Shown here: positions 42,580 through 55,075 of the stretch, piece by piece
How positions within the stretch are numbered: position 1 is the stretch's first letter
How the letters are laid out: each line of letters opens with the position of its first letter
Origin: Paguma larvata
Taxonomy: Eukaryota > Chordata > Mammalia > Carnivora > Viverridae
Assembly: GCA_030068075.1 (NCBI GenBank)
Contig: CM057827.1
Location: 65,672,500-65,736,499 of the forward strand
Direction of reading: 5' to 3'
Length of the DNA: 64,000 nucleotides
Notes under the pieces: model-generated
The model's input: only the letters and a program-made list of their open reading frames with translations
The model's database searches: none
What the model was told of the DNA's origin: nothing
Program-made: the position numbers and the translations under genes

Positions 42580-42789
42580 GGGGCATCTGGGTGGCTCTGT
42601 TGGTTAAGCAGCTGACTTTGGCTTACTCATGATATCAGTTTGTGGGTTCAAGCTCTGCATCTGGTTCTGTGCTGACAGCTCAGAGCCTGAAGCCTGCTTT
42701 AGATTCTGTTTCTCCCTCTCTCTCCTCTAGCTCTGCTCCTACCCTGCCCATAGTCTGTCTCTCAAAACTGAATAAATGTTAAAAAAAAG
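42580..42789 (+). mobile_element. CAN/SINEC SINE
   Basis: Starts 'ggggcatctgggtggctctg'; body 'ctgtgctgacagctcagagc' is intact; the tail is short ('gaataaatgttaaaaaaaa'). Only a weak flank duplication is visible. Confidence 0.93.
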
Positions 42790-42794
42790 CGCCA

Positions 42795-43395
42795 TGTATG
42801 TTTTGAGCTACACACCATGCCTATACCTACTAGGAATTATTACTTGACTTAGAGGTTTTATCTAATAAGCCAAAACGTATCCATCCAACTAACAATATTT
42901 TCTCAGAGAAATAGGATTGATTCAGCTTAGATATGTTTTTCCCTGTGTTCCTACACAGAATAAATTTACCAGCCAGAATCTATGGTGTAATAAGTTAGTG
43001 TCTGGACATAAAAAAATTTATGAAAACTATTCATTATTTGATTTCAAAGTTCACATGTGTTGTTTTAAATTCTTACTAATCTGCTGTATTAATCACTTGG
43101 GCTTTTGAACAGCTTTTTTAGAAAAGAATTTTACAGAAGATTTGCATTTCACCCTTTAGATCCCTTTGTTAATTTCCATTCATTTCAGAAAATGTCTAAA
43201 GTCTTTAATGAAGTACTATCTTCATTTATTAGTGCACTATAATTTGGTGAACTTCAGCTTAAAGTACAAGGATGACATAATCAATTATAATTGTTTTAGA
43301 AATGTTTTTTTGTGTTAATTTTTTTAAGCTCCAAGGTAATAATAGCATTTTTCATCAGCAAAATACCTTACACAGGTGAACTAATGGGAAAGGAG
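42795..43395. other. Unassigned intergenic DNA
   Basis: Nothing recognised. Confidence 0.55.
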
Positions 43396-43399
43396 TGTT

Positions 43400-43565
43400 C
43401 TCTGGTGGTTCAACAAGAAATTGAGAGTTCAGAGAAGTAAGTTCTATTTCTGTCCCTTGTATTGACTTCAGTGATTTTAGATAAGTCACATAACATAGGC
43501 TCTTCACATGCAATGTTTCCTGCTTTAAAACAGGTCAGAGAAGTATTTCTTGACTACTACTGAGT
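43400..43565 (+). mobile_element. Diverged MIR SINE
   Basis: 'gaaattgagagttcagagaa', 'agttctatttctgtcccttg', 'gattttagataagtcacata' and 'aagtatttcttgactactac' give the MIR order with high divergence. Confidence 0.5.
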
Positions 43566-43569
43566 AGAA

Positions 43570-44385
43570 AAATTAGGTAATTCCACTCCCTGTCCATCTC
43601 AGTCTACTTGTTGCTTGCTCTTTTTCTTTCCAGTTTGTATATCTTGCAGCATTTTACATATGTGTGGGGAGAAGCAGATAATGCTGGATATTACTCTGAA
43701 ATACAGGTTCCAGTTTGGAGACAGAAGAACATGAGTGCAAATTGTGATTCTCCCTTTAGCTTTATGGCCTTGCTCACGTTCCCTCATTCTGAATTCTTCA
43801 CATTTAAGGTATAGTTAGTGCTGTTTCTCAGGGTTCTAAGAAGTAAATTAAATAATATTTAATATGCATGTATCTCCTTAACAACATTTCTGTTGGCTTC
43901 CCTACCTGATGTAATCTTTACTAAAAAACATAAAAAGCTTTCCAATCTTTGATAAAAAATCCATAGTCTTTACAATGAACCAACAGCAACAAAATTTCTC
44001 CCTCTCCCTCCAAAATGCACACACACACATGCACACACACACATCCACATAACACACACAGCTTCTCCCTGTCTTTATCATCTCAGTTCTTGGTAATTTC
44101 TCTCTCACTTGTTCCTTTTTAGTCATACTGGCATCCTTGCCTTTTTTAGTCTTATAGAATTACTTCTGCCTCAGGGCCTTTGAATTTACTCTTCCTTTTT
44201 TTGTCTAGAAACTTGTTACCCCAGATATAATGACAGTTTACTCTCTCACTTCCTTCAGGGTTTTGCTTATATGTTACTATCTAAATGAATATTCTTGCGA
44301 CCTTGCTTTTTATATTTGCCATCTCCTTACTCCACATTCCCAGTACTACTTATGTCTCTTCTTTACCTCCCTTCTGTCTCTCTTC
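43570..44385. other. Unassigned DNA with a CA repeat
   Basis: No gene recognised. Overlapping 60-75 codon frames on both strands have no supporting motif. The CA microsatellite is listed separately. Confidence 0.5.
44017..44061. repeat. Interrupted (CA)n microsatellite
   Basis: Three CA runs separated by TG and TC dinucleotides and a short unique piece. Confidence 0.9.
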
Positions 44386-44389
44386 TTTA

Positions 44390-44950
44390 ATTATCTATTA
44401 TGGCATATTGTATCAAATTATCCCAAAAGATAGTGGCTTAAAAAAAAAACAATTATTTTGTCACATTTTATGAGTGTCAGTATTCCTGGCATAGCGCAGC
44501 TAGATAGCTATAGTTCAGAGTCTCATATGAGAGTTCAGTCAAGCTTATAGCTATAGTTATGACATTATCTGAGGTTTTCTCCGGAAAGAATACATTTCCA
44601 AGTTCACTCAGTTGTTAGCGGGATTCACTTCTTTGTGGACTCTTGGACTAAGGATCTAAGTTATTCCTTGGATGTTGGCCAGAGGTCTCCCCTAGCTTTG
44701 TCACATACATCTTTCCACCAGGCAATTACAACATGGCAACTCACTTTCCTCAGAGAGAAAACAAAGGGTGATGGAAAATTCCAAGATGAGAGCCACAGTA
44801 TGTTTGTAATCTCTAAAGGGACACTTTTGTCCTATTTAAGTATGTCACTAGGTCCAGCCCATATTCAAGAGAAGGTTTTTATCCAGCTAGGTGAATACTG
44901 GTAGGAGGGGATCATTGGGGACCATCTTAGAGGCTGCCTACCACACAATA
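44390..44950 (-). mobile_element. MLT1-like (MaLR) LTR, antisense
   Basis: The right end 'ctaggtccagcccatattca', 'ggggatcattggggaccatc' and 'ttagaggctgcctaccacac' and the left end 'caaattatcccaaaagatag' with 'tggcttaaaa' are the ends of a known MaLR-type LTR in reverse complement. The 89-codon frame at 44635-44904 lies inside it. Confidence 0.65.
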
Positions 44951-45019
44951 TAGGTGAGGGAATCTTGTTTGCTTCACTCACAGTTCTATTCCAAGAGTTT
45001 TTAACAATGCCTAATGAAT

Positions 45020-45110
45020 AGTATATTTTCCATACTATATTTGTTGAATTAACAAATCTAATCCATATTCTGCACATAGTGTTTAGTAAATGATTGCTAC
45101 TATTATGAGT
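45020..45110 (+). mobile_element. Possible MIR or L2 3' end
   Basis: 'attctgcacatagtgtttag' and 'taaatgattgctactat' look like the closing text of MIR ('ggcacatagtaggcgctcaataaatg'). Short and diverged. Confidence 0.4.
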
Positions 45111-45114
45111 TCTT

Positions 45115-47210
45115 GAGTAATAACAGTGATTGTTATTCCTTAGATTATTATATGGGATTTGAATTCGTGTGACACCAGTGAATTAGTAAGAACACTCTAG
45201 GGTGCTCCTCTAAAATCTTCATGGTTTGAAAACATCTAGCTATCAAACCTCCAAATAATGGGAAGACCAAAATGACTACATGAGAAACCTTGAGACCATC
45301 AGGAAAGAAAACTAAAGACAGAGTACCTCTGAAATTCTACCACACAGAAGTTGTCGCAAAGTGAGGTTCACGGAAAAAAAAATTTGAAAATGACTCCTTT
45401 CCCACTGTACAAATCTGTATTTCTATTGTTTTTATTTCTCAAAATGTGAATTGCTGTTAAGGAATAATTACCCATTCCTAAAGATGCTTCTCCTTCATGA
45501 AAGGAAGGTCTTGCCTTCATACAGACACCATTTACTAGGGACTTAGGCCTTTTATTGAAATGAGACCTGGGGAAATCATAGGAATTAGAAATTAGCAGTA
45601 GAAGAACATCCAAAACAGAAAGAACATCTTGTTCCCATTTGAAGCTGAGTGAGATTCAACTGAAGAAAAGCGCACAGTTTGATGAGCCCAACAACATCTG
45701 TTTCTCTTGTTTTTATCTCTTCTTGTGAGTAAATGAATAAGTGACAGGTGCTGAAGAAGAAAAAGAATGCCAGGAAAGCCCTGACTTTGGATGAGATGCT
45801 CTCCTATCCTGAAGGGGCAACTGTGCAGTGCCAGAGAGACGTGTCCATGAGGCTGGCTTAGGAGAAGGTGAGAGAAGCCCATAGATACCAAGCACCCATC
45901 CTGTTAGACAGACCCTGTGTGTGATCCAAGGGTGTAGGCCCTAAGGAGCTGAGGAATCCCACCTAAGTGGTTCCTGTGTGGTATATTTCTGAATAGGATA
46001 GGAAAATAACCACCTTTTGCACTTTCACTTTGGTTCACCTTTGCTGTTTGTAGCTTTTACTTGGGGTTCATGATCTGGTGGCTTCCGATTTCTGTTATTC
46101 CAGAAAACGAGATAGTCATATGTTCAGGTACAGACACCTCTACCTTTCTGTTCCACTGGAACTCAGATTACTTAAAGATCTTGTTATCAATTGAGCAGAC
46201 AGTGGTCCCTTTTGCCTCTAATGATCATTGGCCCCAAGATACGGGCACCAAAATTTATGCCCAAAGCAGAAGGGTGCAACAACTGGATGCCCATGGTTGT
46301 GCACTTTTCTGGGCTCACTGATTCAGCATAAGCGGAATCAACTGCACAAACATCTCCCCTCCAGTGCTAATTTGTGTGGAAGCTTTACCTCCAAAGGGGT
46401 GGGGACTCACCCTCTGGAACCCAGATGGAGAGGCAGTGAGTTTGGCGCACCCTACATTCTCTCTGTGAACCGTGTACTAAAGGGAGGCAGGGAGTGTTTC
46501 TCTAATATATCTCCCTTTGGAGAAACAAAAGCCTTCAGGAGATGAAGTGGCTTTCTCAGAACGATGCAGATTATTAACACCAGAATTGTAATTTTAAGCA
46601 ATCAGGAAGTGCTGGAAGGAAAAAACACGTTTAGATGATCGTACCAAGAATAAGAATACTCTGTAGGAGCCATGAAATTATAAATGACATTTTTTTTTGA
46701 TACCTGGAAGTGAAACTGATGAGAGTCTAAAGAGAATACATTTAGTTTCTCAGCAAACAATGTATTAGATCATTTTCTCTTCCCGTGTAAACTGCAATAG
46801 CATTTGCACAGCAGTGATAGAATTCACAAAAGTGTAAGCGCAAGGGAGTCATGCAAGGGAGTTGAAGGCATTAATCGGAATTGGAAAACAGGAGCACCAT
46901 CCCTTTTTAGAATAAATCCTAGCTTGATTTAAATTAGAATTAGAAGATTTGCAAAAGAATGAGACAAATATGGTTAGGCTAGAGGTAGCAAAAAAGTGTA
47001 AAAACAGTCAGCAAAAATACGCTAAATAAAAGCTGTTATTTACATTAGCACTTAACAGAGTAAACAAGAAAAAGATTGTTTTACTAATAAAGACAAAGGT
47101 AACAATGCAGTTGTAACAATTCAGGTTTTTAAAACTATATTTCAATCATTTAAGAGGCATTAATGGAAACTGCTGTTAAACCAAATATAAACAACGGTAA
47201 AAGCAAAGAG
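45115..47210. other. Unassigned DNA with a less AT-rich centre
   Basis: About 2.1 kb. The part 45700-46560 is visibly less AT-rich than its surroundings and holds several overlapping open frames on both strands (up to 105 codons at 46228-46545) without recognisable domains. It may be an LTR or older repeat that I cannot name. Confidence 0.4.
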
Positions 47211-47214
47211 GTAG

Positions 47215-47375
47215 TGTTGTCTAGTGGCTAGAACATGGAACTAGAAATGCCTGGCCTCGGAAATTGCTTTCAGCTGGGCCTCCGACTCTCTATGAGACTC
47301 AGAGAAAGGCACTTTATTTTCAGCGCCACTGTTTCCTTATATGCAAAACAGAACTCATGAAAATCTTAACTGTAT
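47215..47375 (+). mobile_element. MIR SINE
   Basis: 'gtgttgtctagtggctagaa', 'tagaaatgcctggcctcgga', 'cgactctctatgagactcag' and 'actgtttccttatatgcaaa' follow MIR from its tRNA-like head to the 'cctcagtttcctcatctgta' block. Confidence 0.75.
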
Positions 47376-47379
47376 TTAA

Positions 47380-48980
47380 TTCCTAGATGTACTTACTATA
47401 TGATGTATTGGTTCAGTTTCAGATATGCAGAAGGTTGCAAAAAAGTACCTAAATACCTTGTACCAGTTTATTTAGTCCTGCAGTTCTTTGCTCAAAAAAA
47501 TAAGACCAGGGAAATTTCAGCATATCTGACAAATCAAAATCCTTTTGCTCTTGTGGAAGTGAATGATGTGCGGAACACTCTTCCACCCGCTGACCTCCGT
47601 TCCTCTGTGCCCTCCTGGTTGTTACTAAAGGTAGTCTAAGAATTCCACAGCTCTGTCCATGACAGTTGAGAAACCCTCTTCTTCAAGATGGCAACAGACC
47701 TCAGTTCCTGGGTGCTAGCTTTGGGTCTTCCATTCATTACCCGTAGAGGTTTGGCAACTTCATACAATCAATTTCCTCCTGTGTGCGATGAAAATCTTGT
47801 CAAGTAGATAGCCTCCATAAAGATGGTGCTACCATGATTACTGGAGTCAGGTTCTTTCAGTAAAGGCAGAGAATTTTGATCAGAGCCTTCATTAACGGGA
47901 GAAAGAATAGGAGAGTGAGAAAAATACTTTGTTCTCTACTAAAAGGTTTCTGCAATGGAGATTCCCCATGTCTCTCTGAACGAAGACTGGGCCTTACATT
48001 TATGATGTATGAGAAAAAAATGTGACTATAAAATGAGGCATAATATACAAAAAAGTTGCTGTACTGAGAACAATAGTGTATTATTTACACAGACGTAGAA
48101 TCCCTCTACATCTGAAGAGAAAAGATTTTTAAGTTTTAAGATTCCGTGCTCTATTCAAATTTTTAATGTTTTTTTTTTTAACCAATTTCTTCATACCATC
48201 TTCTCTCCACTGAGTCACACCCTCTCAAGTCACCTCCTCTTCCATCTGCCACCTTCACTTTCTTTATTTTACTTTGGAATGATACAGCTGTATTAAAGCT
48301 CTAATTGGTTTCTGGATTTTCTTAATTTTGCTTCCATAGTTACAGGAGAAGTTATGGCCATATAATTATACTAAAATGGATAATATTTAAGTCAGTTAAA
48401 AGAATTAATGCATAACCCATTAGATGAGTAGCTTTTAGATTAGTAGCTGCAAAGTGGGTGTCAGCATTCTTACACTTTCTCTCCTTAAATCCCAGAAAAT
48501 GAAGAGCATCAAAAGAGAGAGCAGTCTGGCTGTCACTGCTACATTATTACTCATGTCCTGACCAAGGCTTCTTTGTGTAACATTCACTTTGTTATAATTA
48601 TGACTGAAGAAAAGACATTGCATTAGCACTCTTTATCAGCTCTTATTAAGGGTATTTGGAACTAAATGCCTTTAAATTGTTTGAATGTAAAAATAAGAGT
48701 TATTTTGATTATGTAGGTGACATCTTTGTCATTTGAAAAGTATCAAAACAAAAATCTCCAAACTTTAAACTTAAATATGCTCTTTTCTTCAATTGCAATG
48801 AAAATGCAACACATTTTTTTAAATATATACAAAATCTTTCATCCTATTTTCTACAAAAACACTTCAAAATCTAGTATATTGGCTACACATATTTCTGAGT
48901 ATATTTAGTAAACAACTTGTAAATAACTCAATTGAGTATAAACACTCTCAGACTTGAGTTAAGTATATTTAACAGTATAG
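47380..48980. other. Unassigned DNA, possible conserved noncoding segment
   Basis: No gene recognised. A second MIR-like trace may lie near 47750-47800. The block 48390-48660 is free of simple repeats and dense in TAAT-type words, and is a candidate for conserved noncoding DNA, unproven. Confidence 0.4.
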
Positions 48981-48986
48981 TAATAT

Positions 48987-49195
48987 GGGACACCTAGGTG
49001 ACTCAGTCGGTTTAGTGTCTAGATCTTGATTTTGGCTCAGGTCAAGGTCTCGGAGTATGTGAGATCAAGCCCTGAGTTGGGCGCTGTGCTGACAGTGCAG
49101 AACCTGCTTGTGATTCTCTCTCTCCCCTTCTCTCTCTACCATCCTCTGCTCACATGTGCACTCCCTCTCAAAATAAATAAACGTAAAAAAATTAA
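48987..49195 (+). mobile_element. CAN/SINEC SINE
   Basis: Starts 'gggacacctaggtgactcag' and contains 'gcgctgtgctgacagtgcag'. The body 'agatcttgattttggctcag' is of the older type. The target-site duplication is not clear. Confidence 0.92.
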
Positions 49196-49199
49196 AAAT

Positions 49200-51395
49200 A
49201 CAGCGATTTTAATTATGCATTGAAATATACTTTTGTCTTTTAATGACATGCTTGGGTTAACATTGACTATAAATAGCACTGCATAAAGTTTTCAACCAAT
49301 TTCTTAAACCTCTATCCTATTTATTAACTTCTGTTTAATTATTTTTAAATTCCATGGTTACTAAGAGGAAATTCTATGATTTGGTGTCAAATGCTTGAAC
49401 AAATATAGGAGTGCACACAAACTTAAAAACAAACATTGTCATTCGAGTGCGTATAAAATATGATCAACCTAAATACTATGATTAAAATATACAGAAATTA
49501 TATCAGAATTCAGTGTGAGCAGGGGTCAAAGTTGGGGTGGCTCAATTGACCCAGAAGCTTAGTATGACCAAACTTCGAAAATATTACTGGATTTTGTTTT
49601 CCATTTTCTCTCAACAAAGTTCCCCTGATCCAGAGTTCTTTTCAAATCTTACTCTGCCCTGATGATAACGGATTTTCACATTATCCTTCCTTGGTCTTCA
49701 CGTCCGGTAGACCACTCTAGTAGGTTCTTTCAAACATGGATTTTTAACCCAAACGCTTCAAGTGAATGGGAAAGACATTAGCTACCTATCTCAGGATAAC
49801 ATCTGGTAAAGTGTTCCCTTTTCTAGTTGTGTAGTTTCAGTGAATTCACACAAAACATGAAAAGCATGTGCTTTCCACTAGTCACCTTGGAATAGAATTT
49901 TAGAAGGAAGCGCCAGTTATACACTTGCACTGTTCAATATAGCACCTAGCACTTCTTGGGTGCTTAATAAATATTGAACAACCCAGCAATCAAGCCCTCT
50001 AGGCAATGGCTGCAGTTGTTAGTTGACACATACGCAGACTGTACACAGTAGGAATTGCCAATCAAACAGCCAGATCCGAACACACAGAAAATAGCAGAGA
50101 CAATAACAGCAGCGTCACCTTCAAATACAAAGGGCAATCTATATGGATATATTGTGTTACATATGAATTTAAAAGGATTCATAGTTTTTACATAACTTGT
50201 CGCGTATGAAATTAGCAAAAGGCACACTCTTCCCTTCAGCTAATATGCTTTGCAAAAGGTCAATAGTCTCCAATTATTTTTTTTAAATTACTAGTAACTT
50301 TGCTTGAACTAAATCCAAAGTTGTCCTGGGTACAAAGTGTCTAACTCTATGCCATAAAACGTGGAATTTCCGCCAGCTCTGAATTATTAGAATTACTCAC
50401 TTGTGAGTCCACTGTGTGAAGAAGGTCTCTTGACCAACATGCCCACGTAAGAATTAAATGGGTAAACTATACCTTCAGCAAGAGGTGGTTGCTTGGACTT
50501 TCAAGTCTTTGTAATGAAAAATTCTCATTTGTATCTCAGGAAATTAAGATGCTATTTAGTAAACTGTGCTACTGCCCTTTTTGCAACATCATTTCCCGGT
50601 GACCTCAAAGAGTTAACGAATCTCAAGACCCATAATCTTTGCAAAAGTCTAGCTTTTCCTAAGGGATCTGACCCAGTTCTAAAAAATAAGAATCGAACCC
50701 CAGGTATTAAAGCGAGATAAATGAGGGCATGAGAGTGCTGAGATGATTGGAAAAGCCTTAGCATGTGTATCCTTTCTCTTCTCACCTACATTTTCCTGTG
50801 ATCCTGGTTCTTGTGTCAGCCATTTAGTGAATACTGCTTGAGCTGCTTAAAATTATACATTCAATGCCAGCTTTATGCTCTAAGGAATATTTAATGTGAG
50901 ACATCATTCACTTTTGCATAGAAATTAGTTCTGCAGTGTGAAAACTGGCTTCAGGTGAATTCTACTTTAAAAAAAAAAGCACTACAAGTGAGAACAGGAA
51001 GAACCTGGAAGCAAGCACCACAGTCGTAAGAGAATCACGACCAGCAGCTGGAGGATCCAGTATATTCAGAAAATTATCTTCTATCCAGATGAGTGGAGTC
51101 TCTTTACAGAAAAGTTACATTCAAATTAGGAAATATAAGAGTGCTGGAATATCTAAGGCATACAAACGTTTTTTGGGTTTTTTTTTTTTTTTTTTTTTTG
51201 CTCTAAATTCTTGGTAACATCGTGAACTAGATTCACCCTTTGACATTTAAGAAGGCTCTGAAAACACTCAGCATACTGAGAAGCTAGTCTTCTATTTGCT
51301 CTCTAAAATGCACTTTGATATACTCCAATTTCTCCTGACCAGCAGGTAATGGTGAATCAACTCGCCCAAGCACAGCACTTGACAGAATTGGATCA
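49200..51395. other. Unassigned DNA
   Basis: About 2.2 kb without a recognised gene. An L2-type 3' end may lie at 49935-49982 ('cacctagcacttcttgggtg', 'cttaataaatattgaac'). A T-run of about 23 bases is at 51178-51199. Confidence 0.5.
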
Positions 51396-51399
51396 AGTA

Positions 51400-51690
51400 T
51401 TTGGTATTTATTGAATGCTTATGATATGCTGGGCATGATAACAGTTGCAAAGTAAAAATGAGGAAGGCATGCCCTGGGTGCTCTTGGGAAACCTGTGTCC
51501 CAGAGGCGGAGACAGACATGTACAGATCATTACAATGTTATGTGGTAAAGGCTAAACTAAATGCATGAACAAAGTTTCTTGGAAGCACAAAGCAGGGAAC
51601 AGCTAATCAGAGACGGCCAATGAGAAGGCAGAGCAAGTAGGTTTTGAAGAGATTTGAAAGAATAAGCAAAAGGTGTGGTACTGTATGTTC
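51400..51690 (-). mobile_element. L2 fragment, antisense
   Basis: 'tatttattgaatgcttatga', 'tatgctgggcatgataacag', 'ggcggagacagacatgtaca', 'aagtaggttttgaagagatt' and 'tgttccaggcagaaagagca' follow antisense L2. Confidence 0.75.
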
Positions 51691-51934
51691 CAGGCAGAAA
51701 GAGCAGTTATCCACATCCCCAAAGGCCTTTCCCACAGTTCTTTTGGAATATCTCATTAGAGGGTCACACAGATTTCCCTCTCAAGTGGGTGGAGGTGCAG
51801 AGGCATTCTTCACTGTAAAAGGTAAAAATACCTTTAGGATATCTCTGAAGGACTTGATATCAATCTGTTTGCTACTCAGGAGCAGTGGGATTTCTACTGA
51901 CTTCCCTAATGTTAGCAAAAGTAAAGAGGTCACT

Positions 51935-52385
51935 TTAAGCTTGGCACTAGAAACACAAACAAGAGCGGAATTTGGCCTGTGTCCTCTAGGAGCTTATGGT
52001 TCAGGAGGGCCACAGACAGATAATCATGGAATTCCAGTATTATTCATTAAGTGCAATTATAGAGAGAGGCATTGGGTGCAAGGGGATCATAAAAGAAGGA
52101 AAATTAGTCCATCTAGAGAGGCATCGGGAAAGTTATTTTTAAGCATATGAGGTTTGACTTGAGTCTTAAAGGGGAAGACATGGACAAAGAAAGATGGAAG
52201 GGGAAACCAGGCAGAGGAAATGGATGAAGTAACCCATGGAAGCACCAGACAGCACCTTATCGTCAAAAAGTTAAGTGTCATGGAATAAAACAAAGAAGAC
52301 AGGAAAGAAGGGTGGACCTGGGGAGGTGAGCAACCAGCAAGTGCTTAGGAGATAGCAGAAAGAGCTGTATGTTAAATTTTACTCA
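51935..52385 (-). mobile_element. Second L2 fragment, antisense
   Basis: 'ggcactagaaacacaaacaa', 'cctgtgtcctctaggagctt', 'atggttcaggagggccacag' and 'gaggtttgacttgagtctta' restart the antisense L2 order, so this is a separate copy from 51400-51690. Confidence 0.7.
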
Positions 52386-52394
52386 GTGGGCAGA

Positions 52395-52530
52395 CGTTTG
52401 ATAAATAAGAAAACTGGTATCTTCAAAGTGTAGTCATGTGCCAGGGTCGCAGAAGTAAATGGCAGAGCCAGAGCTTAGATTCAGGTGTGTCATCTTCCAG
52501 AGCCTACCTCGTTGACCACTACTCCATAAA
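52395..52530 (-). mobile_element. MIR SINE, antisense
   Basis: 'gcagaagtaaatggcagagc', 'cagagcttagattcaggtgt' and 'tcttccagagcctacctcgt' with 'tgaccactactcca' form the MIR core in reverse complement. Confidence 0.8.
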
Positions 52531-52534
52531 TGAC

Positions 52535-53895
52535 CATCTTAGGGTTGGGGAGCTGTTTTCGGATCTCCCATTAACTTCAATCTCCTTGGCACTCCTCTTG
52601 TGACCCATCTATAGCAGGAAGGGAGGAGCAGGGCTGTGGAGGGAAAAAGTCCTGCTCTGCCAGAAATGTGTTTGAGGATTTACAAACATGGCAGATGTGA
52701 AGTTGTTGGAAAGAAGCTTACCACACAATCCTAATGTGATACCAGAAGCCAGTGATTTTATTTTGCCACTAAAGCAACAGAGTATTATGAAATTAAAGTC
52801 CTAATTGGGCCCAGAATGCTAATAGGTGCAGCTGTATATAACCCAATCAGTCAACAAAGACGATGGCAAACAGAGAGAAAGGAAATAAAATGTAAGAATG
52901 CATGGTAACTAAATATGCAGCCTAGATGATTTGAAGAGGAAGAGGGATGGATGTAATGTTAGCCTAAAATACATAAAATAACATTTCTCACATGGAGGGG
53001 AATTATTTTTGTTCTCTGCCAATGATAGACAGGATTTAAGTTGATAGAGAACACTAATTTACATAGTAGAAAACACTTGAACAGAAAGGTCAACCGCAGA
53101 ATGCAAAACCTTGGATATATGTGAAAGAACAAAAAACACTGGGAATTTTCAATTTGTCGTTTTTAAGACCAATTGGATCTATTCTGTACACACCGTAATC
53201 CGTCAGCATTCAGCAGGAGCTGATGCACACAGTTGACTTAACAGGGGCCCTTCTGCCCTAAGTTTTCATTGACACTGTGACATCATATCAAGTTTCACTA
53301 AAATACTGTCCAGGAAAATGGTTTGCTGCACTCTTTGAAAGGGCAACATCGTGTCAATAATGGCTGACAATTGGAGACCATGATTACTCTCAAACACAAA
53401 GACAACCTGCCCCTCCCTTTTCTTCGTCCTCTGAGTGAAATATGGGAGGGGGAAAAAAAGGTGTCGAAGTTAAAACAGGAATTAAAGAATCTGCAGCAGC
53501 TACACATGCTCTTGGAGCTTATGTTAGTTAACCTCTCTTCTGTCCAGTAATTGGTCAGATTAAAATCTGAAAGGAAGAAAGTTAAGTGTCTTTTTGAGGA
53601 ATGGAGTTCTAAAGCTTCCGGTTTGAACGCAAAACATGTGTATTATTAAGCTGAGTTTGTCAAAGAGGAAGATCCTCCTGAGATCATTTGCTATGGATTC
53701 ATTTGAAAATGTAATGACAAATACTCCGTTGAAGACCAGCATTTCAATCTGTGCATACATATTCATCAATTTCTTTGGGAAAATATTGCAGGTGGCACTA
53801 AAATTTGTATTTTGGCACCGATCTTGCTCATTTCTTAGATGCAACATGTTATGTACAGAGGCTAGGTCAGTTGGACTACAAGTCATTCTCAGTTG
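52535..53895. other. Unassigned DNA, candidate conserved noncoding segment
   Basis: About 1.4 kb with no recognised repeat. 52720-53560 is of mixed composition with few runs. The 108-codon minus frame at 53560-53886 overlaps an 86-codon plus frame, and neither shows a domain. Confidence 0.4.
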
Positions 53896-53899
53896 AGAA

Positions 53900-54090
53900 C
53901 ATTGAGTGCTTTGCTATTTTAAAGGTATTGTTAGGGACAGCAGAGCATATGATAAAGTACAAGACATCATCTGTGTCCTCAAAGAACTTATAAAAATTGG
54001 GGAGGCATAGTTGAATACATTAACAAATTTTAATCTGAAGTAGAACAAGTCATTGATACAGAAAAGAAGAGTCAGCAGAGAGATGAAGAC
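53900..54090 (-). mobile_element. L2 fragment, antisense
   Basis: 'attgttagggacagcagagc', 'acatcatctgtgtcctcaaa', 'gaacttataaaaattgggga' and 'aagaagagtcagcagagaga' follow the antisense L2 3' region. Confidence 0.65.
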
Positions 54091-54169
54091 AGTCTTTACA
54101 GTCTGATTTGGTTTCCATGAAATAACAGTGGTTTGATCCTGTAGTGACAAATCTCAACTAGACCTCATA

Positions 54170-54665
54170 ATTGCCTGAGCATGTTCCTATCTGGTTTTCT
54201 AAACAGCACACTTGCATCTTTTCTTCTCCTATCATCTGCATTCCTCCTCCACTCACGCCCTTCCTTCATTAACAGAATAGAAACACTCATAATTCAGACC
54301 TCACTCTGCCGCATATAATTATATAATAGTTTCCCACTCCTTTAAAATAGAACCCAGACTTTTACCATGGCTTACAAAGTTGCCGATGGTGTGTCACTGG
54401 CCTGCCTCTCTTACCTTTTTGTACTCTTTTCCACTTAGCATTGTTGACCCCCGCCTCATCAACCTGTTTCACTTCCTGAACGGCCCCTCCTCCTTGCTGT
54501 CTTCTAGCTCTGTTCATGCAATTCTTTCTGCCAGGATCATCCTTCCCTTTGGCTTTCTCATGCTTGGCCTTTTCTCATCATTTAGTTCTTAGCTCAGGTC
54601 CTCTCTTAAGAAAGGCCTTCCCTTACCATTTAATCTGAAGATGCTCCCGCAGAACTTCTTCCCCT
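54170..54665 (+). mobile_element. L2 fragment, sense, left part of a split copy
   Basis: 'catggcttacaaagttgccg', 'ctggcctgcctctcttacct', 'ttcatgcaattctttctgcc', 'ttagttcttagctcaggtcc' and 'aagaaaggccttcccttacc' run along L2 toward its 3' end. The missing end is found at 55320-55475, after an L1 insertion. Confidence 0.85.
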
Positions 54666-54889
54666 AAACCAAGCATTTTCTACCACATATGCTTTAAAAA
54701 TAAATGCGTCCCAAATTAAGGTATTCCTGGAAGAGTTTCAATAGATTCACTTCACGTTAAAACATAGGAATAAATATAGTTAAAAGTTATTTCCTCACCA
54801 TACAAAATGAGTCCATTATTTCAAAATTTATACATCTCCTGTTTCTCTTTAGTCCTCAATATCTTCTCAAAGTCCCCCAGGTTTTTGTA

Positions 54890-55023
54890 TCAATCATTTA
54901 TAACTGGTTTGAAATAAAAATTGTATATATTTAACATACAGAACATGATGTTTTGATGTATATACATAGTGAGATTATTGTTACACTCTAGCTAATTACC
55001 TTATCCATCTCCTCACATAGTTG

Positions 55024-55075
<52 letters not shown>

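Noticed and set aside
51644..52150. Longest open frame in the window, 168 codons on the plus strand
   Set aside because: It runs across two antisense L2 fragments and the gap between them, with no domain and mixed composition. It is best explained as chance.
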